Assembly (NCBI RefSeq): GCF_004328625.1
Contig: NZ_CP032229.1
Coordinates: forward strand, 5,332,001 to 5,396,000
Direction: 5' to 3'
Length of the DNA: 64,000 nt
From: Streptomyces seoulensis
GTDB lineage: Bacteria > Actinomycetota > Actinomycetes > Streptomycetales > Streptomycetaceae
This document shows, piece by piece, positions 16,446-25,172 of the stretch; position 1 is the first letter of the stretch, and each line of letters begins with the position of its first letter. A model generated the notes under the pieces. The model had not been told where the DNA came from. It did not search any database and worked only from the letters and a program-made list of their open reading frames with translations. The position numbers and the translations under genes are program-made.

Positions 16446-17775
16446 CCCGGGCACCCGCGGCCCCGGCCGCCTCCTGCGCGCCGGCATAGGCGTCCACGAA
16501 CCGGTCCTCGACACCGTCCCGTCCGAGCGCCCCGTCTACACCCGATACGGCGGCCTGGTGCTGGCCACCGCGCTGCTGGGCGGGATCTCGGCGGCGGTGG
16601 CCCTGGACGCGCTGCTGCAAGGCGCGTCGGTGTGGGCCATGGTGGCGGGCGGGGCGGTGTGGACGGCCTTCGTCTTCCTCGTCGACAGCTGGCTGGTGTC
16701 CAGCACCCACGGCAAGACCGGCCGGTCCCGCAACCGGGCCCTGCTGCCGCGCCTCCTGCTGTCCGTCCTGATCGGACTGGCCCTGGCCGAGCCCCTGTTG
16801 TTCCAGGTGTTCGCCCCCGAGATGGACAAGTACCTGACCGAGGGCCGGGACCGCGCGGTCGAGACGTACTACGGCCGTCTGCTGGCCTGCAATCCGGTCG
16901 ACGGCACGACCACCCTGAGCCGGGCGGGCTGCGCCGAGTACCAACTCGGGGTGCGTGGCGCTCCGGTGGCGCTCAAGAACCAGATCGACGCCGTCGAGGC
17001 GCAGTTGGGGAAGCTCACCCGGCATGTCGCCGAGGTCGACCGACGGCAGGCGAAGCTGGACGCCGTCTCCAACGAGCTGTGCTCCAAGAAGAACTACAAG
17101 CGCGTGCCCGGCGGTCGGGACGTCACCGAGCAGTGCGAGATCGCCCGCAGGCAGGCCGCCGCTTACAGCTCGGGCAACGACATCGACACCGAACGCGCCA
17201 AGGCGACGGCGCTGCGCAACCGGATGGACACCCTCACCGACCGGATGAAGCAGTCCACCGAGGAGTACCGCGCCAAGGTGATGGAGAAGGCGCGGGCCGA
17301 ACGCGCCGACAAGGCGCGGGACTTGCGCGACACCGGACTGCTCGACCGCGCCGAGGCGCTCTGGGCCGTGATGACGAGCGCGTTCTACCCCTGCTATTTC
17401 GCCATCGTCCTCCATCTGCTGCTGCTCGTGTTCGACTCCCTGCCGGTCCTGGTGAAGTTCATGGCCGGGGTCAGCGCCTACGACATCGCCCTGCACGACC
17501 ACCTGGCCGGCGCCCGGCGCGAGCGGGAGGCCGATCGCCGGGCGGACGAGGAGCAGGCGCGGGAGCGGCGGCGCACCGAACTGGCCCTGCTGCGCGCCCG
17601 TACCGCGGACGAGCGGGAGGTCGCCGAGCACGAGCTGGCCCAGTCCCGGGTGCGGCGCGAGAAGGAGCGTCGTGCGCTGGTCGAGGAGCTGACCCGCGCC
17701 CTCCTCGCCGACCGCCCGGACCGGAATATCCCGGTCCAGGAACAGAATGGTCAGGTACGGATCAAGCCACGGTAA
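16435..17775 (+). CDS. DUF4407-family membrane protein
   Basis: A 446-residue protein with four predicted transmembrane helices (about 38-58, 60-82, 103-127 and 317-345). A long extracytoplasmic or cytoplasmic coiled coil (about 175-305) lies between TM3 and TM4, and a charged coiled-coil C-terminus follows (about 360-435). This layout and the PERPVYTRYGGLVLAT-like start fit DUF4407. GGAGGGAGGAAT gives a strong ribosome binding site before ATG 16435, inside the preceding gene. The function of the family is unknown. Coupling to the coiled-coil gene and NTPase suggests a membrane-anchored complex. Confidence 0.75.
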   Translation: MATDPGTRGPGRLLRAGIGVHEPVLDTVPSERPVYTRYGGLVLATALLGGISAAVALDALLQGASVWAMVAGGAVWTAFVFLVDSWLVSSTHGKTGRSRNRALLPRLLLSVLIGLALAEPLLFQVFAPEMDKYLTEGRDRAVETYYGRLLACNPVDGTTTLSRAGCAEYQLGVRGAPVALKNQIDAVEAQLGKLTRHVAEVDRRQAKLDAVSNELCSKKNYKRVPGGRDVTEQCEIARRQAAAYSSGNDIDTERAKATALRNRMDTLTDRMKQSTEEYRAKVMEKARAERADKARDLRDTGLLDRAEALWAVMTSAFYPCYFAIVLHLLLLVFDSLPVLVKFMAGVSAYDIALHDHLAGARREREADRRADEEQARERRRTELALLRARTADEREVAEHELAQSRVRREKERRALVEELTRALLADRPDRNIPVQEQNGQVRIKPR

Positions 17776-17784
17776 GGTGCCCCG

Positions 17785-18444
17785 GTGACCACGCAATCGA
17801 ACATTCCCGCAGGCTCGTACCCCGACGCGGACGGTACGCCCGGCGGCACTCTCTTCACCGAGCCCGTGCTCGTGGTGAACCAGAAGGCCAAGCTCATCGA
17901 GCTGACCAACGAGTACAAGGTCATGGACCAGAACGGCCGTGAACTCGGTGCGGTGGTCGAGGTCGGGCAGGGTGTGCTCCGCAAGATCCTGCGGTTCGTC
18001 TCCAGCTGGGACCAGTTCCTCACCCACCGGCTGGAGATCCGGGACACCACGGGGCAGCCGCAGCTGCTGCTCACCCGTCCCGCGAAGATCTTCAAGTCGC
18101 GGGTGCTGGTGGCCCGTCCGGACGGTTCGCCGGTCGGTGAGATCGTCCAGCGGAACATGATCGGCAAGATCAACTTCGCGATGAACGTGGACGGCCGGCA
18201 GGTCGGCGCGATCAAGGCGGAGAACTGGCGGGCCTGGAACTTCGCCATCGTGGACGACGCGGGCACCGAGATCGCCCGGATCACCAAGACCTGGGAAGGT
18301 CTGGCGAAGACGCTGTTCACCACGGCGGACAACTACGTCCTCCAGATCCACCGCCCGCTGCCCGAGCCGCTGCGCAGCCTCGTCGTGGCGACCGCGCTCA
18401 CCGTGGACACCGCGCTGAAGCAGGACTCGCGCGGCCTGGGCTGA
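17785..18444 (+). CDS. Phospholipid-scramblase-related (LURP1-like) protein
   Basis: A 219-residue protein with the scramblase/LOR beta-barrel pattern: LVVNQKAKLIELTNEYKVMD, then FKSRVLVARPDG and IGKINFAMNVDGRQVG. Actinobacterial members are soluble or membrane-associated, and true scramblase activity is unproven. GTG 17785 lies 6 nt after TAAGGT (17773-17778). That -10-like element overlaps the TAA of the DUF4407 gene, so this gene may have its own leaderless transcript and need not belong to the upstream cassette. It ends at a perfect 15-bp hairpin. Confidence 0.75.
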   Translation: MTTQSNIPAGSYPDADGTPGGTLFTEPVLVVNQKAKLIELTNEYKVMDQNGRELGAVVEVGQGVLRKILRFVSSWDQFLTHRLEIRDTTGQPQLLLTRPAKIFKSRVLVARPDGSPVGEIVQRNMIGKINFAMNVDGRQVGAIKAENWRAWNFAIVDDAGTEIARITKTWEGLAKTLFTTADNYVLQIHRPLPEPLRSLVVATALTVDTALKQDSRGLG

Positions 18445-18462
18445 CAAGGCCGTACATGGGTA

Positions 18463-18495
18463 GGGGCGGCCGGCGCTTCGAGCGCCGGCCGCCCC
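18463..18495. terminator. Bidirectional hairpin terminator
   Basis: A perfect 15-bp stem (18463-18477 with 18481-18495) around a TCG loop. It separates the scramblase-like gene from the convergent DMT transporter gene and can stop both. Confidence 0.85.
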
Positions 18496-18502
18496 TTCGC
18501 GT

Positions 18503-19471
18503 CTACAGCCGCGTCAGCCGTCGTGGCCTCGACCGCCGCCGGGTCAGCCTCGGCTCCCGCGTCGCCGTGCCCGGCTCCAGCGCCAGCACCGCCGCCACCG
18601 GATGCTCGTCGTCGTCCGGTCCCGGCGCGGGCGCGGGTACGGGTGCGGCGGCCGGGGTCGCGCGGGTCAGCAGGACCACGCCCCAGGCCGCGAAGGCCGC
18701 CCCGGCGAGGGCCAGCAGGATGCCGACGACGCCGCCGTGGAGGCCCTGGCCGAGCAGGGTCAGGCCGATGACCGAGGCGGCCAGCGGGTTGGCCAGGGTG
18801 ACCACCGCGAGCGGGGCGCCGAGCCCGCCCCGGTAGGCCGTCTGCGACAGCAGCAGGCCACCCGTGGCGAACGCGGCCACCAGCACCGCGACCACGATCA
18901 CCAGCGGGCTCAGCGCCGGGCCGGTGCCCTCGGTGGCCGCCACCGTCGCGGTCTGGGTGAGTGCGGAGGCGACACCCGAGGCGAACCCGGACGCGGTCGC
19001 GTGCCTGAGGCCCGGCCGGGCGCCGGGACGGCTCAGGGCGCCGATCACGGCGAGGGTCGTCGCGGCGACCGCCAGCGCCGAGGGCAGGCTCAGCGCCCGC
19101 ACCGGCGCCGGACCGGAGGCCGCCATCAGCAGCGCGCCGAGACCGAGCAGCGTCAGCGCCGTACCGCGCCACTCCAGCGCGGTGACCCGGCGGCCGGCCG
19201 CCCGTGCGCCGAGCGGCACCGCCGCGACCAGCGTGAGGGCGCCGAGCGGCTGGACCACGGTGAGCGGGCCGTACCGCAGGGCGACGACGTGCAGCAGGGC
19301 GGCGCCCGCGTTCAGGCCGACCGCCGACCACCAGGCGCCGGTGCTCAGCATCCGCAGCAGGCCCGCGCCGAGGTTCCGGGAGGCGAGGCGCTCCTGCGCG
19401 ACGGCCGCCGAGGCGTAGGCGACGGCCGATATCAGGGACAGGCCGACGGCGACCAGCAGCGCGCCGCTCAT
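18503..19471 (-). CDS. DMT-superfamily transporter
   Basis: A 322-residue integral membrane protein starting at ATG 19471 (MSGALLVAVGLSLISAVAYA). About nine to ten hydrophobic helices in two similar halves and a Pro/Asp-rich, then Arg-rich tail fit an EamA/NIPA-like drug/metabolite transporter. The ATG overlaps the TGA of the PAP2 gene (ATGA). The substrate is unknown. The tail after residue about 275 is cytoplasmic and very basic. Confidence 0.75.
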   Translation of the reverse strand: MSGALLVAVGLSLISAVAYASAAVAQERLASRNLGAGLLRMLSTGAWWSAVGLNAGAALLHVVALRYGPLTVVQPLGALTLVAAVPLGARAAGRRVTALEWRGTALTLLGLGALLMAASGPAPVRALSLPSALAVAATTLAVIGALSRPGARPGLRHATASGFASGVASALTQTATVAATEGTGPALSPLVIVVAVLVAAFATGGLLLSQTAYRGGLGAPLAVVTLANPLAASVIGLTLLGQGLHGGVVGILLALAGAAFAAWGVVLLTRATPAAAPVPAPAPGPDDDEHPVAAVLALEPGTATREPRLTRRRSRPRRLTRL

Positions 19472-20268
19472 CGGGCCGGTCCCGCGAGCGCGGTGTCCTG
19501 CGGGAGGAGCCGGAGGCGGGGGGTGCCCGCGCTTCCCGGGCCCGCCGTGCGGTGCGGGGAGGGGACCACGGCCAGCGCGGTGACCAGCAGGGCCGTCGCC
19601 ACGATCGAGTCCAGCCAGTAGTGGTTGGCGGTGCCCACGATCACCGCCAGGGTGATCAGCGGGTGCAGCAGCCACAGCCGGCGCCAGCGGGACCGGGTCG
19701 CGGCGATCAGGCCGACGGCCACCATCAGCGCCCAGCCGAAGTGCAGCGAGGGCATCGCGGCGAACTGGTTGGAGAGGTGGTCGCTCGACGGCGGCCCGTA
19801 CACCGAGGGGCCGTATATCCGGGCCGTGTCCAGCAGGCCGGTGCCGCTCAGCATCCTCGGCGGGGCCAGCGGGAAGGTGAACGCCAGCACCAGCGCCGCG
19901 CTCGTCACCAGCGCCAGGACCCGGCGGGCCCAGACGTAGTGGGCGGGGCGGCGCAGATACAGCCAGACCAGGAAGGCGACGGTGGCCGGGAAGTGCACGG
20001 TGGCGTAGTAGGTGTTCGCCAGGTGGACCAGGGTGTCGCCGTGCAGCAGCGCGGACTGGACGTCCGTCTCGGCGGGCAGATGGACGGCGCGCTCCAGGTG
20101 CCAGACCCGGTGGGCGTCGCGGAAGGCGTCCGAGGTGTGGCCGCCCGCGATCTGTCGCCCGAGCTTGTAGACCAAGAAGAGTCCCGCGACGAGCAGGAAC
20201 TCCCGCAGAAGCGGAGGCCGGAGCGTTGAGTCCGGTTCCGTTCCGGCGGGCTCGGATCGGGCGTTCAT
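19468..20268 (-). CDS. PAP2-family membrane phosphatase/phosphotransferase
   Basis: A 266-residue membrane protein starting at ATG 20268. The acid-phosphatase motifs are present: AAMPSLHFGWAL (PSxH) and GTANHYWLDSIV (HxxxD). The HTSDAFRDAHRVWHLER N-terminal part matches the AUR1/inositol-phosphotransferase branch, so a role in phospholipid or inositol-lipid metabolism is possible. The gene is first of a two-gene operon with the DMT transporter and diverges from the TetR gene. The double palindrome at 20340-20397 lies in its promoter region. Confidence 0.8.
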   Translation of the reverse strand: MNARSEPAGTEPDSTLRPPLLREFLLVAGLFLVYKLGRQIAGGHTSDAFRDAHRVWHLERAVHLPAETDVQSALLHGDTLVHLANTYYATVHFPATVAFLVWLYLRRPAHYVWARRVLALVTSAALVLAFTFPLAPPRMLSGTGLLDTARIYGPSVYGPPSSDHLSNQFAAMPSLHFGWALMVAVGLIAATRSRWRRLWLLHPLITLAVIVGTANHYWLDSIVATALLVTALAVVPSPHRTAGPGSAGTPRLRLLPQDTALAGPAR

Positions 20269-20339
20269 CCCCCGGCCCCCTTCACTGACGGTGGTGCGTG
20301 CTGGGTCCGGACGGCTTCCGAACTCAGCGATACGTTTCC

Positions 20340-20397
20340 GTACCGATACGCCAGTGTACCGATACGGTCGAGTACCGGTACACTGGCGTATCGGTAC
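20340..20397. promoter_or_regulatory. Very large inverted-repeat operator region of the TetR regulator
   Basis: Two perfect 21-bp arms (20340-20360 and 20377-20397) are separated by 16 bp. Each arm contains GTACCGATACG or its complement, and further CGATACG/GTACCG elements lie in the spacer and just upstream (20328-20335). Several TetR dimers could bind cooperatively. It lies between the TetR gene and the PAP2-DMT operon, so both are likely controlled. Confidence 0.75.
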
Positions 20398-20455
20398 AGT
20401 GCGACACACTGGGATCGGGCAGCACACGCCGGGGACGAGTGAGGGGAAGCCAGGT

Positions 20456-21085
20456 ATGACGTCGCAGGCCGCGGACGAACCGGAGACGGTCGTCGCCTCG
20501 CGCCGCTCCAAGCTCACGCCCGAGCGTGAGCAGGAGTTCTTCGACGCCGTGCTCGACCAGATCCGCCACTGCGGCTACGAGTCCGTCACCATGGAGGGCG
20601 TCGCCGCCAGCACCCGGTGCAGCAAGTCCACGCTCTACCGGCAGTGGAAGACCAAGCCCCAGTTCGTCGCCGCCGCGCTGCGCGCCAGCCGCAAGGTACG
20701 GTTCGCCGGGATTGACACCGGTTCCCTCACCGAGGACCTGCGCCAGGCCGCGCGGGCGGCGGGGGACTGGTCGGGCAAGGACACCCGGCTGCTCCAGTCC
20801 CTCGGGCACGCCGTCACCGACGACCGGGAGCTGGCCGAGGCGCTGCGCGAGGCGCTGGTCCACCCGGAGATCGCCGCGCTCCAGGAGATGCTGGAGCGGG
20901 GCGTGGCGCGGGGCGAGGTCCCGGCGGGCCACCCCGCGCTGGAGTACGTACCGGCGATGATGTTCGGCGTCCTGCGCGTACGTCCCGTGCTGTGCGGGCA
21001 GTACGCCGACTCCGACTACCTGGCCGGGTTCGTGGAGGCCGTCGTGCTTCCCGCGCTCGGTCTGCCGAGAGACACGGCCGAGTAG
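20456..21085 (+). CDS. TetR-family transcriptional regulator
   Basis: A 209-residue protein. The N-terminal HTH is typical (VTMEGVAASTRCSKSTLYRQ), and the C-terminal helices form the ligand pocket. ATG 20456 has GAGGGG 9 nt upstream. The open frame extends to 20291, but that part is the operator palindrome and not protein. It most likely represses itself and the divergent PAP2-DMT operon through the operator at 20340-20397. Confidence 0.9.
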   Translation: MTSQAADEPETVVASRRSKLTPEREQEFFDAVLDQIRHCGYESVTMEGVAASTRCSKSTLYRQWKTKPQFVAAALRASRKVRFAGIDTGSLTEDLRQAARAAGDWSGKDTRLLQSLGHAVTDDRELAEALREALVHPEIAALQEMLERGVARGEVPAGHPALEYVPAMMFGVLRVRPVLCGQYADSDYLAGFVEAVVLPALGLPRDTAE

Positions 21086-21177
21086 GCCGGAACAGACCCC
21101 AGGCCGCCGTTCACGGGATGACTGAACGGTGACCTGGACGCGCCGCACCGTGGGGACGGGGGCGGCGCACGCCCAGG

Positions 21178-21218
21178 CCGGGCGGGGTTCCCCTTGAGCG
21201 GAGGGGAATTCCGCCCGG
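21178..21218. terminator. Hairpin terminator between convergent genes
   Basis: Arms of 17 nt (21178-21194 and 21202-21218) pair at 15 positions around a short loop. It lies between the TetR gene and the convergent DUF2510 gene. Confidence 0.65.
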
Positions 21219-21256
21219 CCCGGACTTCTTCAGCGCACTTGTATGGCGGGCCGGGC

Positions 21257-22195
21257 TCAGACGTCCTGGCCGTTCCCCCCGCCGGACGACACCTTGATCC
21301 CCTTGAGGATCTCGTCCATCACCCCCGTGGACTGCCCCACGTCCAGCCCGAAGCGCACCACCAGCATCCGGCTCGGATCGGCGGGCGAGGGGAAGGCGGC
21401 CGACTCCACATACCCGTCGGCGCCCTTGCGGGTGACCGCCTTCCAGCGCACCAGATAGCCCTTCTGCCCGGCCACCGTCACCGCCCGCGAGGCCAGCACC
21501 TGGTGCGAGGTGATGCCGCCGTAGGAGTTCCCGCTGTACGACTCCTCGGCGCCCGCCGCGACATCCGCCTTGGCGACCGCCTCGGCCGTCTCGCCGCGCG
21601 TGCCCAGAGCGCGGGCCGGCGCCGAGTACGCGCCGCCCGCCGTGCAGTTCTTGGAGGTGTCGCCGGGGCACTTGTAGGACTTGTCCGAGGTCACCTGGGC
21701 GCCGATGGCGAACGCCTGCCCGGTCCAGCCCTCCGGCACCGGCATGCTGATCCCGTTGACCGGGTCCGGCAGGGTGCCGCCGCCGCGCACCTTGGGCGCG
21801 GCCGACCGGTCGGGGGACGGCGACTTTCGAGGTCCGCCCGGTCCCTCCTGCCGGGGCTCCTGTCCCTGCCGGGGCCGCGAGCCGGCCCGGTCGCCGCCGC
21901 CGGGGTCCTTGGCCAGCGCGTACACGCCGACCCCGACGCACGCCAGCACCGCGGCCGCCGCCGCGACGGCTATCCCGGTGCGCAGCGCGCGCCGGTTCCC
22001 GGCCGGGGGCTGGGCGGGGTACCCGCCGTAGGCGTACGGAGGGTAGGCGGGCGGGGGAGCGGCCTGGGCCGTCCCGGCCGGACGGACCTCGGCCGTCCAG
22101 GCGTTGCCGTCCCACCAGCGTTCGGTGGGCGGGGCGTCGTGCGTCTGTCCGGGGTCGGGATACCAGCCGGGAGGAGTCACCTGCGTCATGGGCAT
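21257..22195 (-). CDS. DUF2510-domain membrane-anchored extracytoplasmic protein
   Basis: A 312-residue protein. The N-terminal DUF2510 motif is clear (PPGWYPDPG, then RWWDGNAWT), followed by a Pro/Tyr-rich linker, one transmembrane helix (about 68-94), a charged linker and an extracytoplasmic domain of about 160 residues. That domain has a CPGDTSKNC cysteine pair. The start is ATG 22195, or 22189 two codons in. No enzymatic motif is visible. The 291-bp gap to the next gene holds both divergent promoters; I see no further gene in it. Confidence 0.75.
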   Translation of the reverse strand: MPMTQVTPPGWYPDPGQTHDAPPTERWWDGNAWTAEVRPAGTAQAAPPPAYPPYAYGGYPAQPPAGNRRALRTGIAVAAAAAVLACVGVGVYALAKDPGGGDRAGSRPRQGQEPRQEGPGGPRKSPSPDRSAAPKVRGGGTLPDPVNGISMPVPEGWTGQAFAIGAQVTSDKSYKCPGDTSKNCTAGGAYSAPARALGTRGETAEAVAKADVAAGAEESYSGNSYGGITSHQVLASRAVTVAGQKGYLVRWKAVTRKGADGYVESAAFPSPADPSRMLVVRFGLDVGQSTGVMDEILKGIKVSSGGGNGQDV

Positions 22196-22486
22196 ACCGT
22201 ATGAGGAGTCGGTGAAAGCCGGATGAGAGCACCCCGCCGACGGGGCACGCCGCAGGGCCGTACCGATTCAGAGGTTTATCGGAATCGTGGTCAATAAGTG
22301 CTCAGCTGAACAGAGTTGACGGATACAAAGGCACAAACCGGCCGGTCGGGTGGGGTGTTCGTCAGCCGGGCCGGAACCCGGCTCACCCAGCGGGGCAACA
22401 CCTGCCCGGAGCAGGCGCCAATGGCCCGTTCGGGCGGCTACGCTCGTTCTTCGTACGCCGTTCGGACTACCTGTGGAGGTAACGGG

Positions 22487-25165
22487 ATGACGGAGGAGCG
22501 GCCACAGGCGGTCGCCTCGGGCTACCTGTGGGAGCGGGAAGCGGAGATCGCCACCGTCACCGAGGCGATCGAGCTGCTGTGCGCCGACCAGTCGTCCGCC
22601 GGCAGCCTCCTCCTCTTCCGCGGCGAGGCCGGACTCGGCAAGACCGCCCTGCTCGCCGAGATACGCCGGGTCGCCGAACGCCGGGGCTGCGTGGTCTGGT
22701 CGGCCCGCGCGGGCGAGACCCTGGAGTCCGTCCCGTTCCACGTCCTGCGCCAGCTCCTCCAGCCCGCGCTCGCCACCCTCACCCCGGACGAGACCCGCGA
22801 ACACCTCGCCTCCTGGTACGACATCTCCGGCCCCGCCCTCGGCATCGTGGAACCCGGCGAGGGCAGCCCCGACCCGAGCTACGTGTGCGACGGACTCGTC
22901 TACGCGGTGCGCCGCCTCGCCGCCCGCGCCTACCCGCTGGTCCTCCTGATCGACGACGCCCACTGGGCCGACCTGGAGACGCTGCGCTGGCTCGCCGCCT
23001 TCGCCCAGCGCATGGCCGACCTGCCCGTGCTCGTGGTGGTCGCCCGCAGGCCCGGCGAGGCCCGGGGCGAGAGCGCCCGCCTGCTGGAGGACATCGCCGC
23101 CACCGGGCGTCCCGTCACCAACCTCAGCGCGCTCACCCCGGAGGCCACCGCCGGACTCACCCGCGCCACCGTCGGCCCGCAGGCCGACGACCCGTTCTGC
23201 CGCGAGGTCTGGGCCGTCACCGGCGGCAACGCCTACGACACCGTGGAACTCCTCGCCAAGGTCCGCGACCGCGAACTCCAGCCCAGCGAGGACCGCGCCG
23301 CCGAACTGCGCGACCTCAACCGCTCCGCGCGCGGCGGCGGACTCGTCAGCCGGCTGCGCGAACTCGGCGTCGAGCCGACCAAGTTCGCCTGGGCGGCCGC
23401 CATCCTCGGCACCGGCAGTCCGGTCGGCCTCGTCGCCCGGCTCGCCATGATGGACGCCGGCACCGCCGCCCGCTGCGCCGAGCTGCTCTGCGGCGCCCGT
23501 ATCCTCGCCGAGGTCGCGCCCGACCCGGCCGCGCCCCAACCGCAGGACACCGCGGTGGAGTTCGTGCACCCGCTGATCGCCTCCGCGGTCTACGACTCCA
23601 TCACGGACGCGATGCGCACCGCCATGCACGGCATCGCCGCCAACATCGTCACCGAGACCGGCCGCAGCGCCGCCGAGGCCGCCAGGCACCTGCTCAAGGT
23701 GCACCCCGAGGGCGACGAGACCCTGGTCGAGCAACTGCGCGAGGCCGCCCGCGAACACCTCGCCGTCGGCGCGCCCGACGCCGCCTGCTCCTGCCTCGAA
23801 CGCGCCCTGAAGGAACCCCCGTTGCCCGAAGTGCGGGCCCAGGTGCTGTACGAACTCGGCCGCGCCAGGCTGCTGTCGGCACCCGCGCTCACCATCGAGC
23901 ACCTCCGCGACGCCCTCGCCGCCCCCGGACTCGACAGCGCCCAGCGCGTGGACGCCTCCATCCGGCTCTCCCAAGCCCTCCTGCACAACGACCAGTTGGA
24001 GGAGGCCGTCCGCACCGTGGAGGCCGAGGCCAACCGGCACGCGCCGGGCCCGGTGCGGATGCGGCTCCAGGCCGTGCAGTTCACCTGGGAGGCCGTGCAC
24101 GGCGAGACCGTCTCCCCGGAACGCTCCCGGCGCCTGGCCGAACTCGCCGCCACCTGCGCCGGACGCGACAACTCCGAGCGCGCCCTGCTGATCCTGCGCG
24201 GCTTCGACGCCATGACCCACGGCGAGAACGCCGAGCAGGTGGTCGAGCTGTGCGACCGCGCCCTGGTCAACGGCCGCCTCGCGCCCGGCCTCGGCTGGAC
24301 CGACGACGAGTGGGGCGTCGAACTGCTGATGATGCTCGGCAGCGCCTACGCCCACACCGACCGGCTCGACCGCGCCGAGAGCCTCTTCTCCGAGGCCCTG
24401 CGCGCCTACACCCGGGCCGGCTGGCACGGCGGCCACCTCTCGCTGGCCAACGCCTACCTCGGCCTCGCCTACCGCAGGCAGGGCAAGCTCCAGGACGCCG
24501 AGGCCGCGCTGCGCGAGGCGCTCCGGCTGGCCGAGCGGGTCGGCCGGGGCCTGCCGCTGTACTGGTCGGCGACCTGCGGCCTGGTCGACACCCTGCTCGC
24601 CCGCGGCCATGTCGCCCAGGCGTGGACCGTCGCCGAGAATTACGGCTTCGCCCCGCCCTACCCGTCCACCATCGTGCTGCCCGACATCCGCTCCGTACGC
24701 GGACGGCTGCTGCTCGCCGTCGGCCGCACCGAGGAGGGCATCAACGAACTGGAGGCGGCCGAGAAGGCCGCCGCCTCCCGGGGCGGCCACAACCCGGTGC
24801 TCGCCCCGTGGGCCGTCGACCTGGCCCGCGCTCTCGCCCCGCACGACCCGGAACGGGCCCGTACCCTCCTCACCGACGCCCGCCGCCAGGCCGAGCGGTT
24901 CGGCACCGACACCGCCATAGGAGAGGCCCTGCGCTGCGCCGCCGCTCTGGAGAGCGGCCCGCGCGCCGAACGCCTCGCCGCCAAGGCGGTCGCCTACCTG
25001 GAGGCGTCACCCTGCCAGTACGAGCACGCCGCCGCCCGCGTCGAACACGGCATCCTCGCCCGCTCGCGCGCCGAACTCACCCGGGGTCTCGACCTGGCCC
25101 AGGCGTGCGGCGCCGACGGACTCGTGGCCCGCGCGAGCGGAGAGCTGGAGCACCTCGGCGACTGA
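22487..25165 (+). CDS. LuxR/LAL-type AAA ATPase lacking the C-terminal HTH
   Basis: An 892-residue protein. Walker A GEAGLGKT (46-53) and Walker B LLIDDAHWAD (Asp156, Asp157) are intact. The tetratricopeptide-like helical region (about 430-880) is that of large LuxR (LAL/MalT-like) regulators. These normally end in a LuxR HTH of about 65 residues; here the protein stops at SGELEHLGD, just where it should begin. TGGAGG lies 9 nt before ATG 22487. It may be a signal-responsive ATPase that acts without direct DNA binding, or it may pair with another regulator. Confidence 0.8.
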   Translation: MTEERPQAVASGYLWEREAEIATVTEAIELLCADQSSAGSLLLFRGEAGLGKTALLAEIRRVAERRGCVVWSARAGETLESVPFHVLRQLLQPALATLTPDETREHLASWYDISGPALGIVEPGEGSPDPSYVCDGLVYAVRRLAARAYPLVLLIDDAHWADLETLRWLAAFAQRMADLPVLVVVARRPGEARGESARLLEDIAATGRPVTNLSALTPEATAGLTRATVGPQADDPFCREVWAVTGGNAYDTVELLAKVRDRELQPSEDRAAELRDLNRSARGGGLVSRLRELGVEPTKFAWAAAILGTGSPVGLVARLAMMDAGTAARCAELLCGARILAEVAPDPAAPQPQDTAVEFVHPLIASAVYDSITDAMRTAMHGIAANIVTETGRSAAEAARHLLKVHPEGDETLVEQLREAAREHLAVGAPDAACSCLERALKEPPLPEVRAQVLYELGRARLLSAPALTIEHLRDALAAPGLDSAQRVDASIRLSQALLHNDQLEEAVRTVEAEANRHAPGPVRMRLQAVQFTWEAVHGETVSPERSRRLAELAATCAGRDNSERALLILRGFDAMTHGENAEQVVELCDRALVNGRLAPGLGWTDDEWGVELLMMLGSAYAHTDRLDRAESLFSEALRAYTRAGWHGGHLSLANAYLGLAYRRQGKLQDAEAALREALRLAERVGRGLPLYWSATCGLVDTLLARGHVAQAWTVAENYGFAPPYPSTIVLPDIRSVRGRLLLAVGRTEEGINELEAAEKAAASRGGHNPVLAPWAVDLARALAPHDPERARTLLTDARRQAERFGTDTAIGEALRCAAALESGPRAERLAAKAVAYLEASPCQYEHAAARVEHGILARSRAELTRGLDLAQACGADGLVARASGELEHLGD

Positions 25166-25172
25166 GGCCCCC

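Noticed and set aside
10260..18444. Prophage or integrated plasmid around the conflict cassette
   Set aside because: No integrase, attachment-site repeat, tRNA or phage structural gene is seen at either edge.
22196..22486. Short reading frame continuing upstream of the ATPase gene (start 22316)
   Set aside because: A strong ribosome binding site precedes ATG 22487, and the upstream residues show no family similarity.
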